This document shows positions 1 through 7,829 of a stretch of 64,000 nucleotides of DNA, one piece after another. The translations under genes and the position numbers were made by a program. The stretch covers positions 186,001 to 250,000 of the forward strand of contig NZ_BSTQ01000007.1 of the NCBI RefSeq assembly GCF_030269605.1. Reading direction: 5' to 3'. Under the pieces are notes generated by a model. That model saw nothing but the letters and a program-made list of their open reading frames with translations, was not told the DNA's origin and made no database searches. The DNA comes from Lentzea sp. NBRC 105346 (GTDB lineage Bacteria; Actinomycetota; Actinomycetes; Mycobacteriales; Pseudonocardiaceae). Each line of letters opens with the position of its first letter. Position 1 is the first letter of the stretch.

Positions 1-200
1 GAGCTCTGCTCGAGCCCGATGAGGTCGGACAGTCCCTGCATGCGCAGCTCCCCGTCCTCGGCCTGGGCCAGGAGGCTGAGCGCGCGGTAGTCGGACAGGC
101 CCAGGCCGTGCTCTCGCCTGAGCGCCTTGGTGAGCTCGGCCTCGACCTTGGCGTGCAGGGCGACCACCCGGTTCCACAGAGCCTTGTCTTTTTCAGCCAC
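1..200 (-). CDS. MarR-family transcriptional regulator, N-terminal part (runs off the left edge)
   Basis: Reading the minus strand from a GTG at 200 gives 66 residues of open frame to the window edge. The peptide contains the alpha-helical start typical of MarR regulators, then a stretch reading LGLSDYRALSLLAQ followed by LRMQGLSDLIGLEQS, which matches helix 2 and the start of the winged-helix DNA-binding domain. The recognition helix and wing are outside the window. It is divergent from the flavin reductase gene at 218, with only 17 bp between the two starts, so it very probably controls that gene and itself. The family assignment is inferred from the fragment; the ligand is unknown. Confidence 0.8.
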   Translation of the reverse strand, partial: MAEKDKALWNRVVALHAKVEAELTKALRREHGLGLSDYRALSLLAQAEDGELRMQGLSDLIGLEQS

Positions 201-217
201 AGAGTTATTGTAGGTAC

Positions 218-781
218 ATGCATCCTTCTGGGGAAGACCGCTCGTTCCTGTTCCTTCTGGGCAGCTCCCGCCTAGGCGGCAATACCGAGACGCTGGCCTG
301 CACCGCGGCCTCCTACCTGCCCGGTTCGGTCAAGCAGAACTGGATTCGGTTGAGCGAGGCCGGGCTGCCTCCGTTCGAGGACTACCGGCACGCGGGGCTC
401 GACTCGTGGCCCACGCCGTCCGAGCCTGAGCAGCGGCTGCTGGACGCGACGCTGGAGGCGACCGACATCGTGCTCGCCACGCCGACTTACTGGTACACGG
501 TGTCGGCGTCTACGAAGCTCTACCTGGACTATTGGTCTGGGTGGATGCGGGTGCCCGGTGTCGACTTCAAGAAGCGCATGGCGGGGAAGACGCTTTGGAC
601 GGTCAGTGTGCTCGGCGAGGAGCCCGAGCAGGCTGCGGCCTTGGTTGACACGCTGCAGCGGTCGGCCAGGTACCTGAGCATGAACTGGGGTGGCGCGCTA
701 CTGGGTAACGGCAGCAAGCCGGATGACGTGCTGCGCGACTCCGCTGCTCTGGCTGGCGCCAGGACGTTCTTCGGCGGCTGA
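218..781 (+). CDS. NADPH-dependent FMN reductase / flavodoxin-like oxidoreductase
   Basis: This is a 187-residue protein of the NAD(P)H-dependent FMN reductase (flavodoxin-fold) family. An N-terminal GSSRLGGNTE segment forms the phosphate-binding loop for FMN, and the central LATPTYWYTVSASTK segment is the second flavin-contact motif of the family. The length is normal for the family. The physiological electron acceptor (quinone, azo or nitro compound) cannot be read from sequence. The gene is divergent from a MarR regulator, an arrangement often used for inducible detoxification of electrophiles or quinones. Start at the ATG at 218, immediately downstream of the shared promoter region. Confidence 0.85.
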   Translation: MHPSGEDRSFLFLLGSSRLGGNTETLACTAASYLPGSVKQNWIRLSEAGLPPFEDYRHAGLDSWPTPSEPEQRLLDATLEATDIVLATPTYWYTVSASTKLYLDYWSGWMRVPGVDFKKRMAGKTLWTVSVLGEEPEQAAALVDTLQRSARYLSMNWGGALLGNGSKPDDVLRDSAALAGARTFFGG

Positions 782-879
782 CCGGGGTTGGCGTTTGGCT
801 GCCGGTTGCGCGGGTGGTCGCCTTTTTGTCGGCTGCCGGTGTCGTGGGGCGCTGCGTCTTCCGGGGGCGCCTTCGGCGC

Positions 880-1000
880 CGCGATTGGGGCTTGACTTGG
901 GGCCCCTCGCGGCGTGGTGGGCCGGCTCCGCCGGCAGATGCAAGATCTGCCGGCCCAACAAGGGCTACCACACCGCACCCCAAGTCAAGCCCCAATCGCG
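880..1000. repeat. Long intergenic inverted repeat with 23-bp perfect arms
   Basis: Arms at 880-902 and 978-1000 are perfect reverse complements (core CTTGACTTGGGG and CCCCAAGTCAAG). Between them is a second perfect inverted repeat, 930-939 with 945-954 (GCCGGCAGAT and ATCTGCCGGC). The structure lies between two genes and has no open frame with plausible codon use. It resembles a palindromic intergenic repeat or a miniature mobile element; a terminator role for the flanking genes is also possible. No target-site duplication is obvious. Confidence 0.75.
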
Positions 1001-1035
1001 TTCCGTACGTGCCCACCAAACGCGCCCCACTCTGC

Positions 1036-1157
1036 GTGCGTGGTCGCCAGCCTTCGTGCCGGTCCCGTGCGTGGTCGCCAGCTCGGCTGCCGGTGCCGTG
1101 CGTGGTCGCCAGCTCGGCTGCCGGTGCCGTGCGTGGTCGCCAGCTTTCGTGCCGGTC
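1036..1157. repeat. Four-copy 31-bp tandem repeat
   Basis: Units begin at 1036, 1067, 1098 and 1129, each with GTGCGTGGTCGCCAGC followed by a variable CTTCG or TCGGCT stretch and GCCGGT. The period is exactly 31 bp. A degenerate relative of the unit (GGTGGTCGCC then TCGGCTGCCGGTG) lies near 810-841, on the other side of the inverted repeat. The array abuts the stop of the downstream DUF445 gene. The copies are contiguous with no unique spacers, so this is not a CRISPR array. Confidence 0.85.
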
Positions 1158-2406
1158 AGAACACCAGTTGCGCCACCGTGTAGATCAGCACGCCCGCCAG
1201 CGCGCCCACCACCGTGCCGTTGATCCGGATGAACTGCAGGTCCCGCCCCACCTGCAGCTCGATCTTCCGTGACGTCTCCTCCGCGTCCCACCGCTCGACG
1301 GTGTCGGTGATCAGCGTGGTGATCTCGGCCCGGTAGTTGTTGACCACATAAGCGGCCGCCCCTTCGAGCCACCCGTCGACCTTGGCGCGCAGCTCATCGT
1401 CCTCGGTCAACCGCGTCCCGAAGGTGATCAGCCCGTCCCGCACCCGCACGCGCAGTTCGGAAGACGGATCCGAAGCGGCGTCGAGAAGCATCTTCTTCGC
1501 GGTCCCCCACGCCGAGTCGATCAGGCGACGGACATCGGGGTGGTTGATCATCTGCGACTTGACCAGCTCGGCCCGCTCCATGGTGGCCGGGTCGTTCTGC
1601 ATGTCGCCGGAGAACTCGATCAGGAACTGGTCGATCGCCTGGCGCATCGGGTGGTTGACGTCGGTCTTCACGGCCCACGCGAAGTCGACGAGTTCGGCGT
1701 AGACCTTGTCGGCGAGCATGGCGTCGACGAACTTCGGGGACCACGAAGGGGCGCGGTCGGTTACGACCAGCATGACCTTCTGGTAGTTGTCGCGGACCCA
1801 GTCGTACGCGCGGTCGCACATCAGGTCGACCAGTTTGTGGTGGGCGCCGTCGGTGAGAACCTGCTCCAGCAGCTTGCCCAGGGGCGGACCCCACGGTTGG
1901 TCCACTACGCGCTTCACGATGGCGTGTTCGATTACGGCCTGGACGTCCTCGTCGCGCAGCACGGTCACCGCGCCGCGCACCACGTTGGCCAGCTCGGACG
2001 TGATGCGGTCGGCGTTCTCGGGCACTAGTACCCACGCGCCGACGCGTTGGGCGATGCCCGCTCGGCGGAGCTTGTCCTTCACGACCTCCTCGGAGAGGAA
2101 GTTGACGCCTACGAAGTCGCCGAGGGTTTGGCCGAACATGTTCTTGCGCGTCGGGATGATCGCGGTGTGCGGGATCGGGAGGCCCAGCGGGCGGCGGAAC
2201 AGGGCGGTTACCGCGAACCAGTCGGCCAGGGCGCCGACCATGCCCGCTTCGGCGGCGGCTCGGACGTAGCCGACCCACGCCCCTTCGAGGAAGTGCGTGC
2301 CGAAGAACACCAGGGTGGCCGCCACCAGGAAGCCGGACGCGACCAGCTTCATTCGCCGCAGATCTCTGCGCTTGCGCTGGTCAGCCGCCGTCAGTTGCTC
2401 CACCAC
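1156..2406 (-). CDS. DUF445 family membrane protein
   Basis: 416 residues. After a basic N-terminal tail comes a hydrophobic segment (LVASGFLVAATLVFFGTHF) and the diagnostic DUF445 stretch AAEAGMVGALADWFAVTALF with PIPHTAIIPTRK shortly after. A long helical middle follows, and the protein ends with a second hydrophobic helix (VGALAGVLIYTVAQLVF). This gives a topology with both ends at the membrane and a large soluble domain between. The molecular function of DUF445 proteins is not established. The start is 26 bp from the divergent aminotransferase start, so both promoters are compressed and transcripts may be leaderless. Confidence 0.88.
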   Translation of the reverse strand: MVEQLTAADQRKRRDLRRMKLVASGFLVAATLVFFGTHFLEGAWVGYVRAAAEAGMVGALADWFAVTALFRRPLGLPIPHTAIIPTRKNMFGQTLGDFVGVNFLSEEVVKDKLRRAGIAQRVGAWVLVPENADRITSELANVVRGAVTVLRDEDVQAVIEHAIVKRVVDQPWGPPLGKLLEQVLTDGAHHKLVDLMCDRAYDWVRDNYQKVMLVVTDRAPSWSPKFVDAMLADKVYAELVDFAWAVKTDVNHPMRQAIDQFLIEFSGDMQNDPATMERAELVKSQMINHPDVRRLIDSAWGTAKKMLLDAASDPSSELRVRVRDGLITFGTRLTEDDELRAKVDGWLEGAAAYVVNNYRAEITTLITDTVERWDAEETSRKIELQVGRDLQFIRINGTVVGALAGVLIYTVAQLVF

Positions 2407-2432
2407 ACCATTGTCCGTGAAGATCCTGGCTT

Positions 2433-3596
2433 GTGCGGGTACCAGCGCTAGTCCCCAGGTTGCAGCCGTTCACCTCGACGATCTTCGCGGAGATGACCGC
2501 GTTGGCGGTGCGGCACGGGGCCGTCAACCTCGGGCAGGGTTTCCCTGACACCGACGGGCCCGCGTCGATGCTCGAAGCCGCCAAGGAAGCGATCTCCAGT
2601 GGCGTCAACCAGTACCCGCCTGGGCCTGGCATGCCGGTGTTGCGCAACGCCATCGCTGAGCATCGCACCAGGTACGGCACCAACTACGACCCGGACACCG
2701 AGGTCCTGGTGACGGTCGGCGCGACCGAGGCGATCGCGGCGGCGTTGCTGGCGCTCGTGCAGTCCGGTGACGAGGTTGTGCTGATCGAGCCCTACTACGA
2801 CTCGTACGCGGCGTCCGTCGCGCTCGCCGGGGCCACGCGGGTGACGGTCGACCTCGTCGACGACGGGTCAGGGCGGCTTGGGCTGGACGTCGATGCGCTT
2901 CGCAAGGCAGTGACGCCGAAGACGCGGGCGATCCTCGTCAACTCGCCGCACAACCCGACCGGCACGGTGTTCACGCCCGCCGAGCTGGGTGAGATCGCCG
3001 CGCTGTGTGTGGAACGGGACCTCATCGCGATCACCGACGAGGTGTACGAGCACCTCGTGTTCGACGGGCGGCCGCACGTGCCGCTGGCGACGTTGCCCGG
3101 TATGCGCGAGCGCACACTGACGATCTCGGGTGCGGGTAAGACGTTCAACTGCACCGGGTGGAAGATCGGCTGGGCCTGTGGACCGGCCGAGTTGGTGGCC
3201 GCCACGCGCGCGGCGAAGCAGTTCATGACGTTCGTCGGGGGTGCGCCGTTCCAGCCCGCCGTTGCGCACGCGCTGGCCAACGAGCTGGACTGGGTGACCG
3301 GGCTGCGGGACAGCCTCGCGGACAAACGCCAGCGCCTCGCGCAGGGGCTGACCGAGGCCGGCTTCGAGGTTCGTGACAGTGAGGGCACGTACTTCATCTG
3401 CGCGGACGTCCGGCCGCTCGGCTACACCGACGGCCTCGAGCTGTGCCGTCAGCTGCCCGAGAAGATCGGCGTCGCGGCCGTGCCCGTCCAGGTGTTCGCC
3501 GACCGGCCCGAACAGTGGCAGCACCTGATCAGGTTCGCCTTCTGCAAGCAGGACGCAGTAATCGACGAGGCCGTTCGGCGGCTGCACAACCTGTAG
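2433..3596 (+). CDS. dapC: PLP-dependent aminotransferase, DapC-like (probable N-succinyldiaminopimelate aminotransferase)
   Basis: 387 residues, fold-type I class I/II aminotransferase. Visible landmarks are the N-terminal VNLGQGFPDTDGP motif, NQYPPGPGMPVLRNAI, the NSPHNPTGTV cofactor-binding stretch, ITDEVYEHL and the PLP-lysine segment SGAGKTFNCTGWKIGW. The sequence follows closely, as I recall it, the mycobacterial protein annotated DapC (Rv0858c), which would place it in lysine/diaminopimelate synthesis; kynurenine or methionine aminotransferases share the same fold, so substrate is not certain. Start is the GTG at 2433, 26 bp from the divergent DUF445 gene. Confidence 0.82.
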   Translation: MRVPALVPRLQPFTSTIFAEMTALAVRHGAVNLGQGFPDTDGPASMLEAAKEAISSGVNQYPPGPGMPVLRNAIAEHRTRYGTNYDPDTEVLVTVGATEAIAAALLALVQSGDEVVLIEPYYDSYAASVALAGATRVTVDLVDDGSGRLGLDVDALRKAVTPKTRAILVNSPHNPTGTVFTPAELGEIAALCVERDLIAITDEVYEHLVFDGRPHVPLATLPGMRERTLTISGAGKTFNCTGWKIGWACGPAELVAATRAAKQFMTFVGGAPFQPAVAHALANELDWVTGLRDSLADKRQRLAQGLTEAGFEVRDSEGTYFICADVRPLGYTDGLELCRQLPEKIGVAAVPVQVFADRPEQWQHLIRFAFCKQDAVIDEAVRRLHNL

Positions 3597-3603
3597 TCCA
3601 CAG

Positions 3604-3630
3604 AGTTGTCCACAGGTTTGTGGACAACTC
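3604..3630. promoter_or_regulatory. Palindrome of two head-to-head DnaA-box-like 9-mers
   Basis: TTGTCCACA at 3606-3614 faces TGTGGACAA at 3619-3627, inside a perfect 11-bp inverted repeat (GAGTTGTCCAC with GTGGACAACTC). TTGTCCACA is the actinobacterial DnaA-box consensus. It lies in the gap between the aminotransferase stop and the sigma-factor gene, so it could be a DnaA-titrating or DnaA-responsive site, or simply a transcription-terminating hairpin. It is not followed by a T run. There are far too few boxes for an origin. Confidence 0.5.
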
Positions 3631-3720
3631 GCGGGACGTTGTGGATGTTTCCGCGGTTCCGCAGGTCGCACGATGGTGCGAGCTGTGGAGCGTTTCGCCG
3701 GGTGTTCGACTCCAAACGGC

Positions 3721-4212
3721 ATGCACACCTCGTTGGACACCTTGGTCACCCAGTACCGCCGCCTGGTCTGGTCCGTGCCGCGCGCGTTCCGGCTCGGTCA
3801 CGCCGACGCGGCCGACGTCTACCAGTGCACGTGGCTCAGCCTCGCCGAGCACCTCAGCCGCATCCGGGAACCCGAGCGGATCGCGGGCTGGCTCGTCACC
3901 ACCGCGTCGCGGCACAGCCTGCGCGTCCTGGAGCTGCGCGGGCGCGAGATCCTCGTCGACCGCTGGGAGCCCGTCTCGACGGACCCCGGCCCCGAGGAGA
4001 TCGTGGTCACCACGGAACGCCACCTGCTGCTGTGGCGTGCCTTCGCGACGCTGGACGAACGCTGCCGCCGCCTGCTCCGCATCGCCGCCTACGCCCCCGA
4101 GCTGAGCTATCTGCAGATCGCGCGGGCCATCGGGATGCGGCTCAGCAACATCGGATCCACGCGCGGGCGGTGCCTCACGGCCTTGCGGCGCAGGTTGGGG
4201 GCGGTGTCATGA
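3721..4212 (+). CDS. RNA polymerase sigma factor, ECF-like (sigma-70 family)
   Basis: 163 residues from the ATG at 3721. The N-terminal half carries a region-2-like sequence (YRRLVWSVPRAFRLGHADAADVYQCTWLSLAEHL with ERIAGWLVTTASR), and the C-terminal half a region-4 helix-turn-helix (LRIAAYAPELSYLQIARAIGMRLSNIGSTRGRCL). Linker and size fit an ECF-type factor. It is the first gene of a tightly overlapping run: its TGA overlaps the ATG of the next gene at 4209. It probably drives transcription of this locus or of a stress regulon; no conventional anti-sigma factor is adjacent, and the small downstream protein is the natural candidate for its regulator. Confidence 0.85.
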   Translation: MHTSLDTLVTQYRRLVWSVPRAFRLGHADAADVYQCTWLSLAEHLSRIREPERIAGWLVTTASRHSLRVLELRGREILVDRWEPVSTDPGPEEIVVTTERHLLLWRAFATLDERCRRLLRIAAYAPELSYLQIARAIGMRLSNIGSTRGRCLTALRRRLGAVS

Positions 4213-4565
4213 CCGACCCGCTGCTCGCCGAGCTGAGGGCTCTGTTCGACGAGGTCGATCCCGTGCCCGACCTGCCGGACGTCGCGCCGATCGGCTTCGA
4301 GCCGATGGAACCGCTGCTGGAGGCCGTGCGCGGGACTCAGCACCTCGCCTTCCACCACGGTTCGGTCAGGGTCCACCTGCAGGTCGAAGGCGGACGGCTG
4401 ACCGGGCTGGTGCCGCCGGATGCGCTGGTCCGCGTGCACCGGCTCAGTGGGACGACGGATCACCGGGCCGACGCCGAGGGTTGGTTCCACGCCGAGGTCG
4501 CGGCGGGTCCGCTGTGCGTGTCGCTGCCGGACGAAGGTGTCACGACGGATTGGTTCGTGGCATGA
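4209..4565 (+). CDS. Small conserved protein linked to sigma factor and CHAT gene
   Basis: 118 residues, no membrane segment or signal peptide. An acidic helical N-terminus (LLAELRALFDEVDPVPD) precedes a beta-strand-rich part with alternating hydrophobics (LAFHHGSVRVHLQVEGGRL, then VRVHRLSGTTDHR and WFHAEVAAGPLCVSL). The start overlaps the sigma stop (ATGA) and its stop overlaps the CHAT start (ATGA), so the three are translationally coupled. I recall similar proteins beside sigma/CHAT genes in other actinobacteria, with a DPVPE-type N-terminus. Function is unknown; an anti-sigma-like or substrate role is inference from the position only. Confidence 0.75.
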   Translation: MTDPLLAELRALFDEVDPVPDLPDVAPIGFEPMEPLLEAVRGTQHLAFHHGSVRVHLQVEGGRLTGLVPPDALVRVHRLSGTTDHRADAEGWFHAEVAAGPLCVSLPDEGVTTDWFVA

Positions 4566-6730
4566 GCGCGAGCTCGGATCCACTGGGCACCATCGCCAGC
4601 ACCGAGATCACCGGCACCCCGGCACAACGCGCCGAAGCCCTGTATCGGCTGAGTGTCGCCCACGCCGAGCTCGGCGAGCTCGCCACCGCCGCGAAGCTGG
4701 CCCGGCAGGGACTCAGGCTCGAACCGGCGCGGTTCCACCTGATCCTGGCGTGGCTGGACCTCGACCGCGGAGCCGCCGCGAGCAGCCTGCGGCACCTCGA
4801 CCTGGCTATGCCGGGGCTCACGGGACGCGACCTCGCCCGCGCCCGCGTGCTGCGCGGGCTGCACCTCTGCCAGAGCTCGGATCCGAGGCTGGCGATCGCC
4901 GAGCTGTCGGCGGTCATCCGCGAGCTGCGGCGGCACCGGGACGACCGCTGGCTCGCCAACGCCCTGGTCGGGCGCGGCATCGCCCGCTCCTACGCATTGC
5001 GCCTCGCCGAGGCCGACCAGGACTTCACCGCCGCCCACACCATCCTGACCTCGCTCGGCGAGCATGGACGGGCCGCAATGTGTTTGCACAACAAGGGTTT
5101 CGTCGCGACTCTCGCCGGTCAGCTACCGCGCGCGCTTCAGCTGTACGAGGACGCGGCACGTGCGGGCCTCGACTCGACCAGCCGCCCGGAGGCGCTGATC
5201 GACCGAGCCGAGGCGTTGCTCGCCGCCGGACTCGTCGAGGACGCACGCCGAGTGCTCCGGCCCGCGCTCACCATGCTGCGCAGGTGTGGTCGCGGTTCGC
5301 GGTTGCCCGAGGCGATCCTGCTGGCGGGCCAGTGCGCGTTCCGCCGGCACGACCTCGACGAGGCGATTCGCCGAGCCGAACAGGCGGAGCGACTGTTCCG
5401 GCGACAGGGGCGCGCCTCGTGGGTGCCCAACGCCCGCGCCTTGGCGTTGAAGGCCAGGCTCGGCCTTGGTGAGCAGGTTCATGCGGAAGCGGTGGGAACG
5501 GCGGAGCTGTGCCATCCGGTGGAGGCCGCCGAACTGCGCCTGGCGGCGGGCGACCTCGAGCCGGTGGCCGCGCAACGCAACCGAGGACCGGCGCTGATCC
5601 GAGCACTCGGCTGGCTCGCCCGCGCGCAAAGCGCTGATCGCCGCGAGGCATTGCGCGCATGCCGGGCGGGACTCGAGGTGATCGAGACTCACAAGGCCGT
5701 GCTCACGTCGGCCTGGCCGAGGGCAGCGCTGGCCGAGCGCGCCCTGGATCTCGCCAACGCGCCGAGGGAGGTGCTGCGGTGGTCGGAGCGACTACGGGCG
5801 GAGCACCCGCCCTTGCATCCGCCGGACGATCCGGAGCTGGCCAGGACGCTGACCGCGTTGCGCAGCGCACGGGCGTCGGGTGAGCCGGTGGAAGCACTGG
5901 AGCGCGAAGTGCGCAGGCGAACCCTTGCCACCGCAAGGGAAAGCGCCGCCGAGGGGTTCGAGCTGCCGGACCGCCTCGTCAGCTTCACCCTCCACCGGGG
6001 ACGACTGAAGATGGTCACCGTCGCCGACGGCCGCGCACGGCTCACGACCATCGACGACCCCGCCCACGAGGTCGCTGCGGCCAGAATCGCACTCAGCGCG
6101 GGTGCGCCGGTATCACTCGATCTGTTGCCGGGCCACGACTTCGTGGTCGTCCCGGACGGCTCGCTGAACCGGATGCCGTGGTCCGCCCTCGGCAAACGCG
6201 TCACAGTCGCTCCGTCTGTCCGCCATTGGCACCGCGCGCGGCTTGCGCCGCGTGGTACCGGCAAGGCGTGGATCGCGGGCCCTGGGCTCCGCACCGCGCG
6301 TCGGGAAGTCCGGGCGCTCCAAGAGGAACACGGTGGGAGACTGCTTGGAAGCTCCACAGTGGACGAGGCGCTCGACGCGATGGACGGTGTCGAGGTCGCG
6401 CACATCGCGGCACACGGGCACGCGCGCACTGACCACCCGCTGTTCTCCAGCATCGAACTCAAAGACGGCCCGCTCTACGGCCACGATCTGAGCAAACTGA
6501 AGCGGGCACCCGAAATCGTGGTCCTGTCGGCCTGCGACTCGGGCCTGGTCCGCGCCTTCCTCGACCACGGCACGCGAGTGGTGATCGCGAGCGTCCTCCC
6601 GGTCCCGGATGACCGCACCCCCGAGGTCATGGCCACACTGCACCGCGAGCTCCACCGAGGCGCACCGGAGGCCGTGCGCAGGGCCCAAGAGACAACCAAC
6701 CTGGGGTTCACGTGCTACGGGGCCGGCTGA
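4562..6730 (+). CDS. TPR-CHAT domain protein (caspase-like peptidase family)
   Basis: 722 residues. The first roughly 450 residues are helical repeats of tetratricopeptide type (AEALYRLSVAHAELGELATAAKLARQG at the start, further copies after). The C-terminal 200 residues are a CHAT domain: H618 in the HIAAHGH motif and C658 in VVLSACDSG are the expected catalytic His-Cys pair of clan CD peptidases. CHAT proteins act as regulated proteases in several bacterial immune or cell-death pathways. The start overlaps the upstream gene by ATGA. Its 3' end runs 23 bp into the convergent subtilisin-like gene. Substrate and activating signal are unknown; the small upstream protein and the convergent S8 protein are candidates. 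Confidence 0.88.
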   Translation: MSASSDPLGTIASTEITGTPAQRAEALYRLSVAHAELGELATAAKLARQGLRLEPARFHLILAWLDLDRGAAASSLRHLDLAMPGLTGRDLARARVLRGLHLCQSSDPRLAIAELSAVIRELRRHRDDRWLANALVGRGIARSYALRLAEADQDFTAAHTILTSLGEHGRAAMCLHNKGFVATLAGQLPRALQLYEDAARAGLDSTSRPEALIDRAEALLAAGLVEDARRVLRPALTMLRRCGRGSRLPEAILLAGQCAFRRHDLDEAIRRAEQAERLFRRQGRASWVPNARALALKARLGLGEQVHAEAVGTAELCHPVEAAELRLAAGDLEPVAAQRNRGPALIRALGWLARAQSADRREALRACRAGLEVIETHKAVLTSAWPRAALAERALDLANAPREVLRWSERLRAEHPPLHPPDDPELARTLTALRSARASGEPVEALEREVRRRTLATARESAAEGFELPDRLVSFTLHRGRLKMVTVADGRARLTTIDDPAHEVAAARIALSAGAPVSLDLLPGHDFVVVPDGSLNRMPWSALGKRVTVAPSVRHWHRARLAPRGTGKAWIAGPGLRTARREVRALQEEHGGRLLGSSTVDEALDAMDGVEVAHIAAHGHARTDHPLFSSIELKDGPLYGHDLSKLKRAPEIVVLSACDSGLVRAFLDHGTRVVIASVLPVPDDRTPEVMATLHRELHRGAPEAVRRAQETTNLGFTCYGAG

Positions 6731-7625
6731 CCATCCGGGCGGCGTGCACGGCGGCGGCGAACGACGTGCCGGTGCAGAGCGACTGCGTAGGGCCATCGGT
6801 GGGCACGTCGACGCCCGCCTCCCACACGTCCACCCACGGGCCGGTCCCGGAGAACCGGGCGTCGAGCGCTCCCACGCCGGTGACCGCCGAGTCCGCGGCG
6901 GGCCACCAGGGGCGCGACGAGCCGCCGTTGCCCGCGGCCGCGACCACCGACAACGCCGGGAAGGCACGGGCGAGCACCGGCGGGCAGCGGTCGTCGAACG
7001 TGTACGTGCCCGAGGCGACCAGGACGACGTCGGCGACCATCTCGCGCAGGCCGCGGGCGAGCGACAGGTCGTCGCCGAAACCGTCGGGCGTCAGCACGTC
7101 CGCGTGCCGCACGGTCACGCCCGGAGCGTGGTGCCGCAGGACGCCCTCGACGAGCGCGCCGTGCTCGGCTGACGGCGGCGTGTCGAGCACGCCCACGACG
7201 CCGGAAACCGTTCCCTCGGGCGAGGGCAAGCGTTTGCCGATCACCGGTCGCGACGTGCCGATCATGATCGGGCACGCGAAGTGGACGTGGTTCGGCGCGG
7301 CGCCGATCTCGCGGGCGATCTCGACGCACCGGCCACGCTCGGCCGGCCGCAGGACGATGTGGACCATTCCCGCCTCGTCCGCGATGCGATCAATCCAGCG
7401 ACGCAAACGATTGCGGGCATCCGTTGCCGCAGCACGGCGTACGAGGAGTTCGCCCGAACGGACCAAACACTCATGCGGACCACCGTCGTCGTGCAGCAGC
7501 ACGTCACCCAGCGCCGCCCGCGCTCGCGGCAGGAGCGAAGCAAGGCCGATGACCTGGTCAGTCGCCATGGGTGAGGTGTCCACGAAGGACACGATGCACC
7601 CGCCGGGGAACGTCCACAGTGGCAC
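6708..7625 (-). CDS. S8 (subtilisin-like) serine peptidase domain protein
   Basis: 305 residues from a GTG at 7625, preceded by an AAGGG ribosome site; an ATG at 7568 is an alternative start. Subtilase motifs are present: D148 in GVLDTP, H155 in EHGALVEGV, oxyanion N233 in AAAGNGG, and S288 in GTSFAAA. The Asp-to-His spacing of seven residues is much shorter than the roughly 30 of classical subtilisins, so the active site may be remodelled. There is no signal peptide, so it is probably cytoplasmic, unlike most subtilases. It converges on and overlaps the CHAT gene, with which it probably works. The 150-residue N-terminal region matches nothing I recognise. Confidence 0.75.
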   Translation of the reverse strand: MPLWTFPGGCIVSFVDTSPMATDQVIGLASLLPRARAALGDVLLHDDGGPHECLVRSGELLVRRAAATDARNRLRRWIDRIADEAGMVHIVLRPAERGRCVEIAREIGAAPNHVHFACPIMIGTSRPVIGKRLPSPEGTVSGVVGVLDTPPSAEHGALVEGVLRHHAPGVTVRHADVLTPDGFGDDLSLARGLREMVADVVLVASGTYTFDDRCPPVLARAFPALSVVAAAGNGGSSRPWWPAADSAVTGVGALDARFSGTGPWVDVWEAGVDVPTDGPTQSLCTGTSFAAAVHAARMVSRPRST

Positions 7626-7634
7626 CGGAAGCCC

Positions 7635-7652
7635 TTCACGCGATCGCGTGAA
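7635..7652. promoter_or_regulatory. 18-bp perfect palindrome upstream of the S8 peptidase gene
   Basis: TTCACGCGATCGCGTGAA is a perfect palindrome that overlaps the ribosome-binding region just upstream of the GTG at 7625. Its position fits an operator for a dimeric repressor or a site that masks the ribosome-binding sequence in RNA. No cognate regulator is identified. Confidence 0.5.
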
Positions 7653-7829
7653 CGCGACGGACTGTGTTCGCGCCTGGACAGGGCAACCCGGACAGCCGCA
7701 CCGGACCGCCCTTCCGAGTGTTTTGCGTCAAGAACGTTCGCAAAGTCACTCACCAGTGCTAGACATAGCTCAACGTCGACCTCCGACGGCGCTGTGCGTT
7801 GGCGGTGACCTGAACGGTGGACGGTGGTG

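Noticed and set aside
1036-1157. Short repeats at a 31-bp period considered as a CRISPR array
   Set aside because: The copies are contiguous with no unique spacers, and no cas genes are present.
3604-3630. DnaA boxes considered as a replication origin
   Set aside because: Only two clear boxes, no dnaA, dnaN or AT-rich region. A chromosomal origin needs many more.
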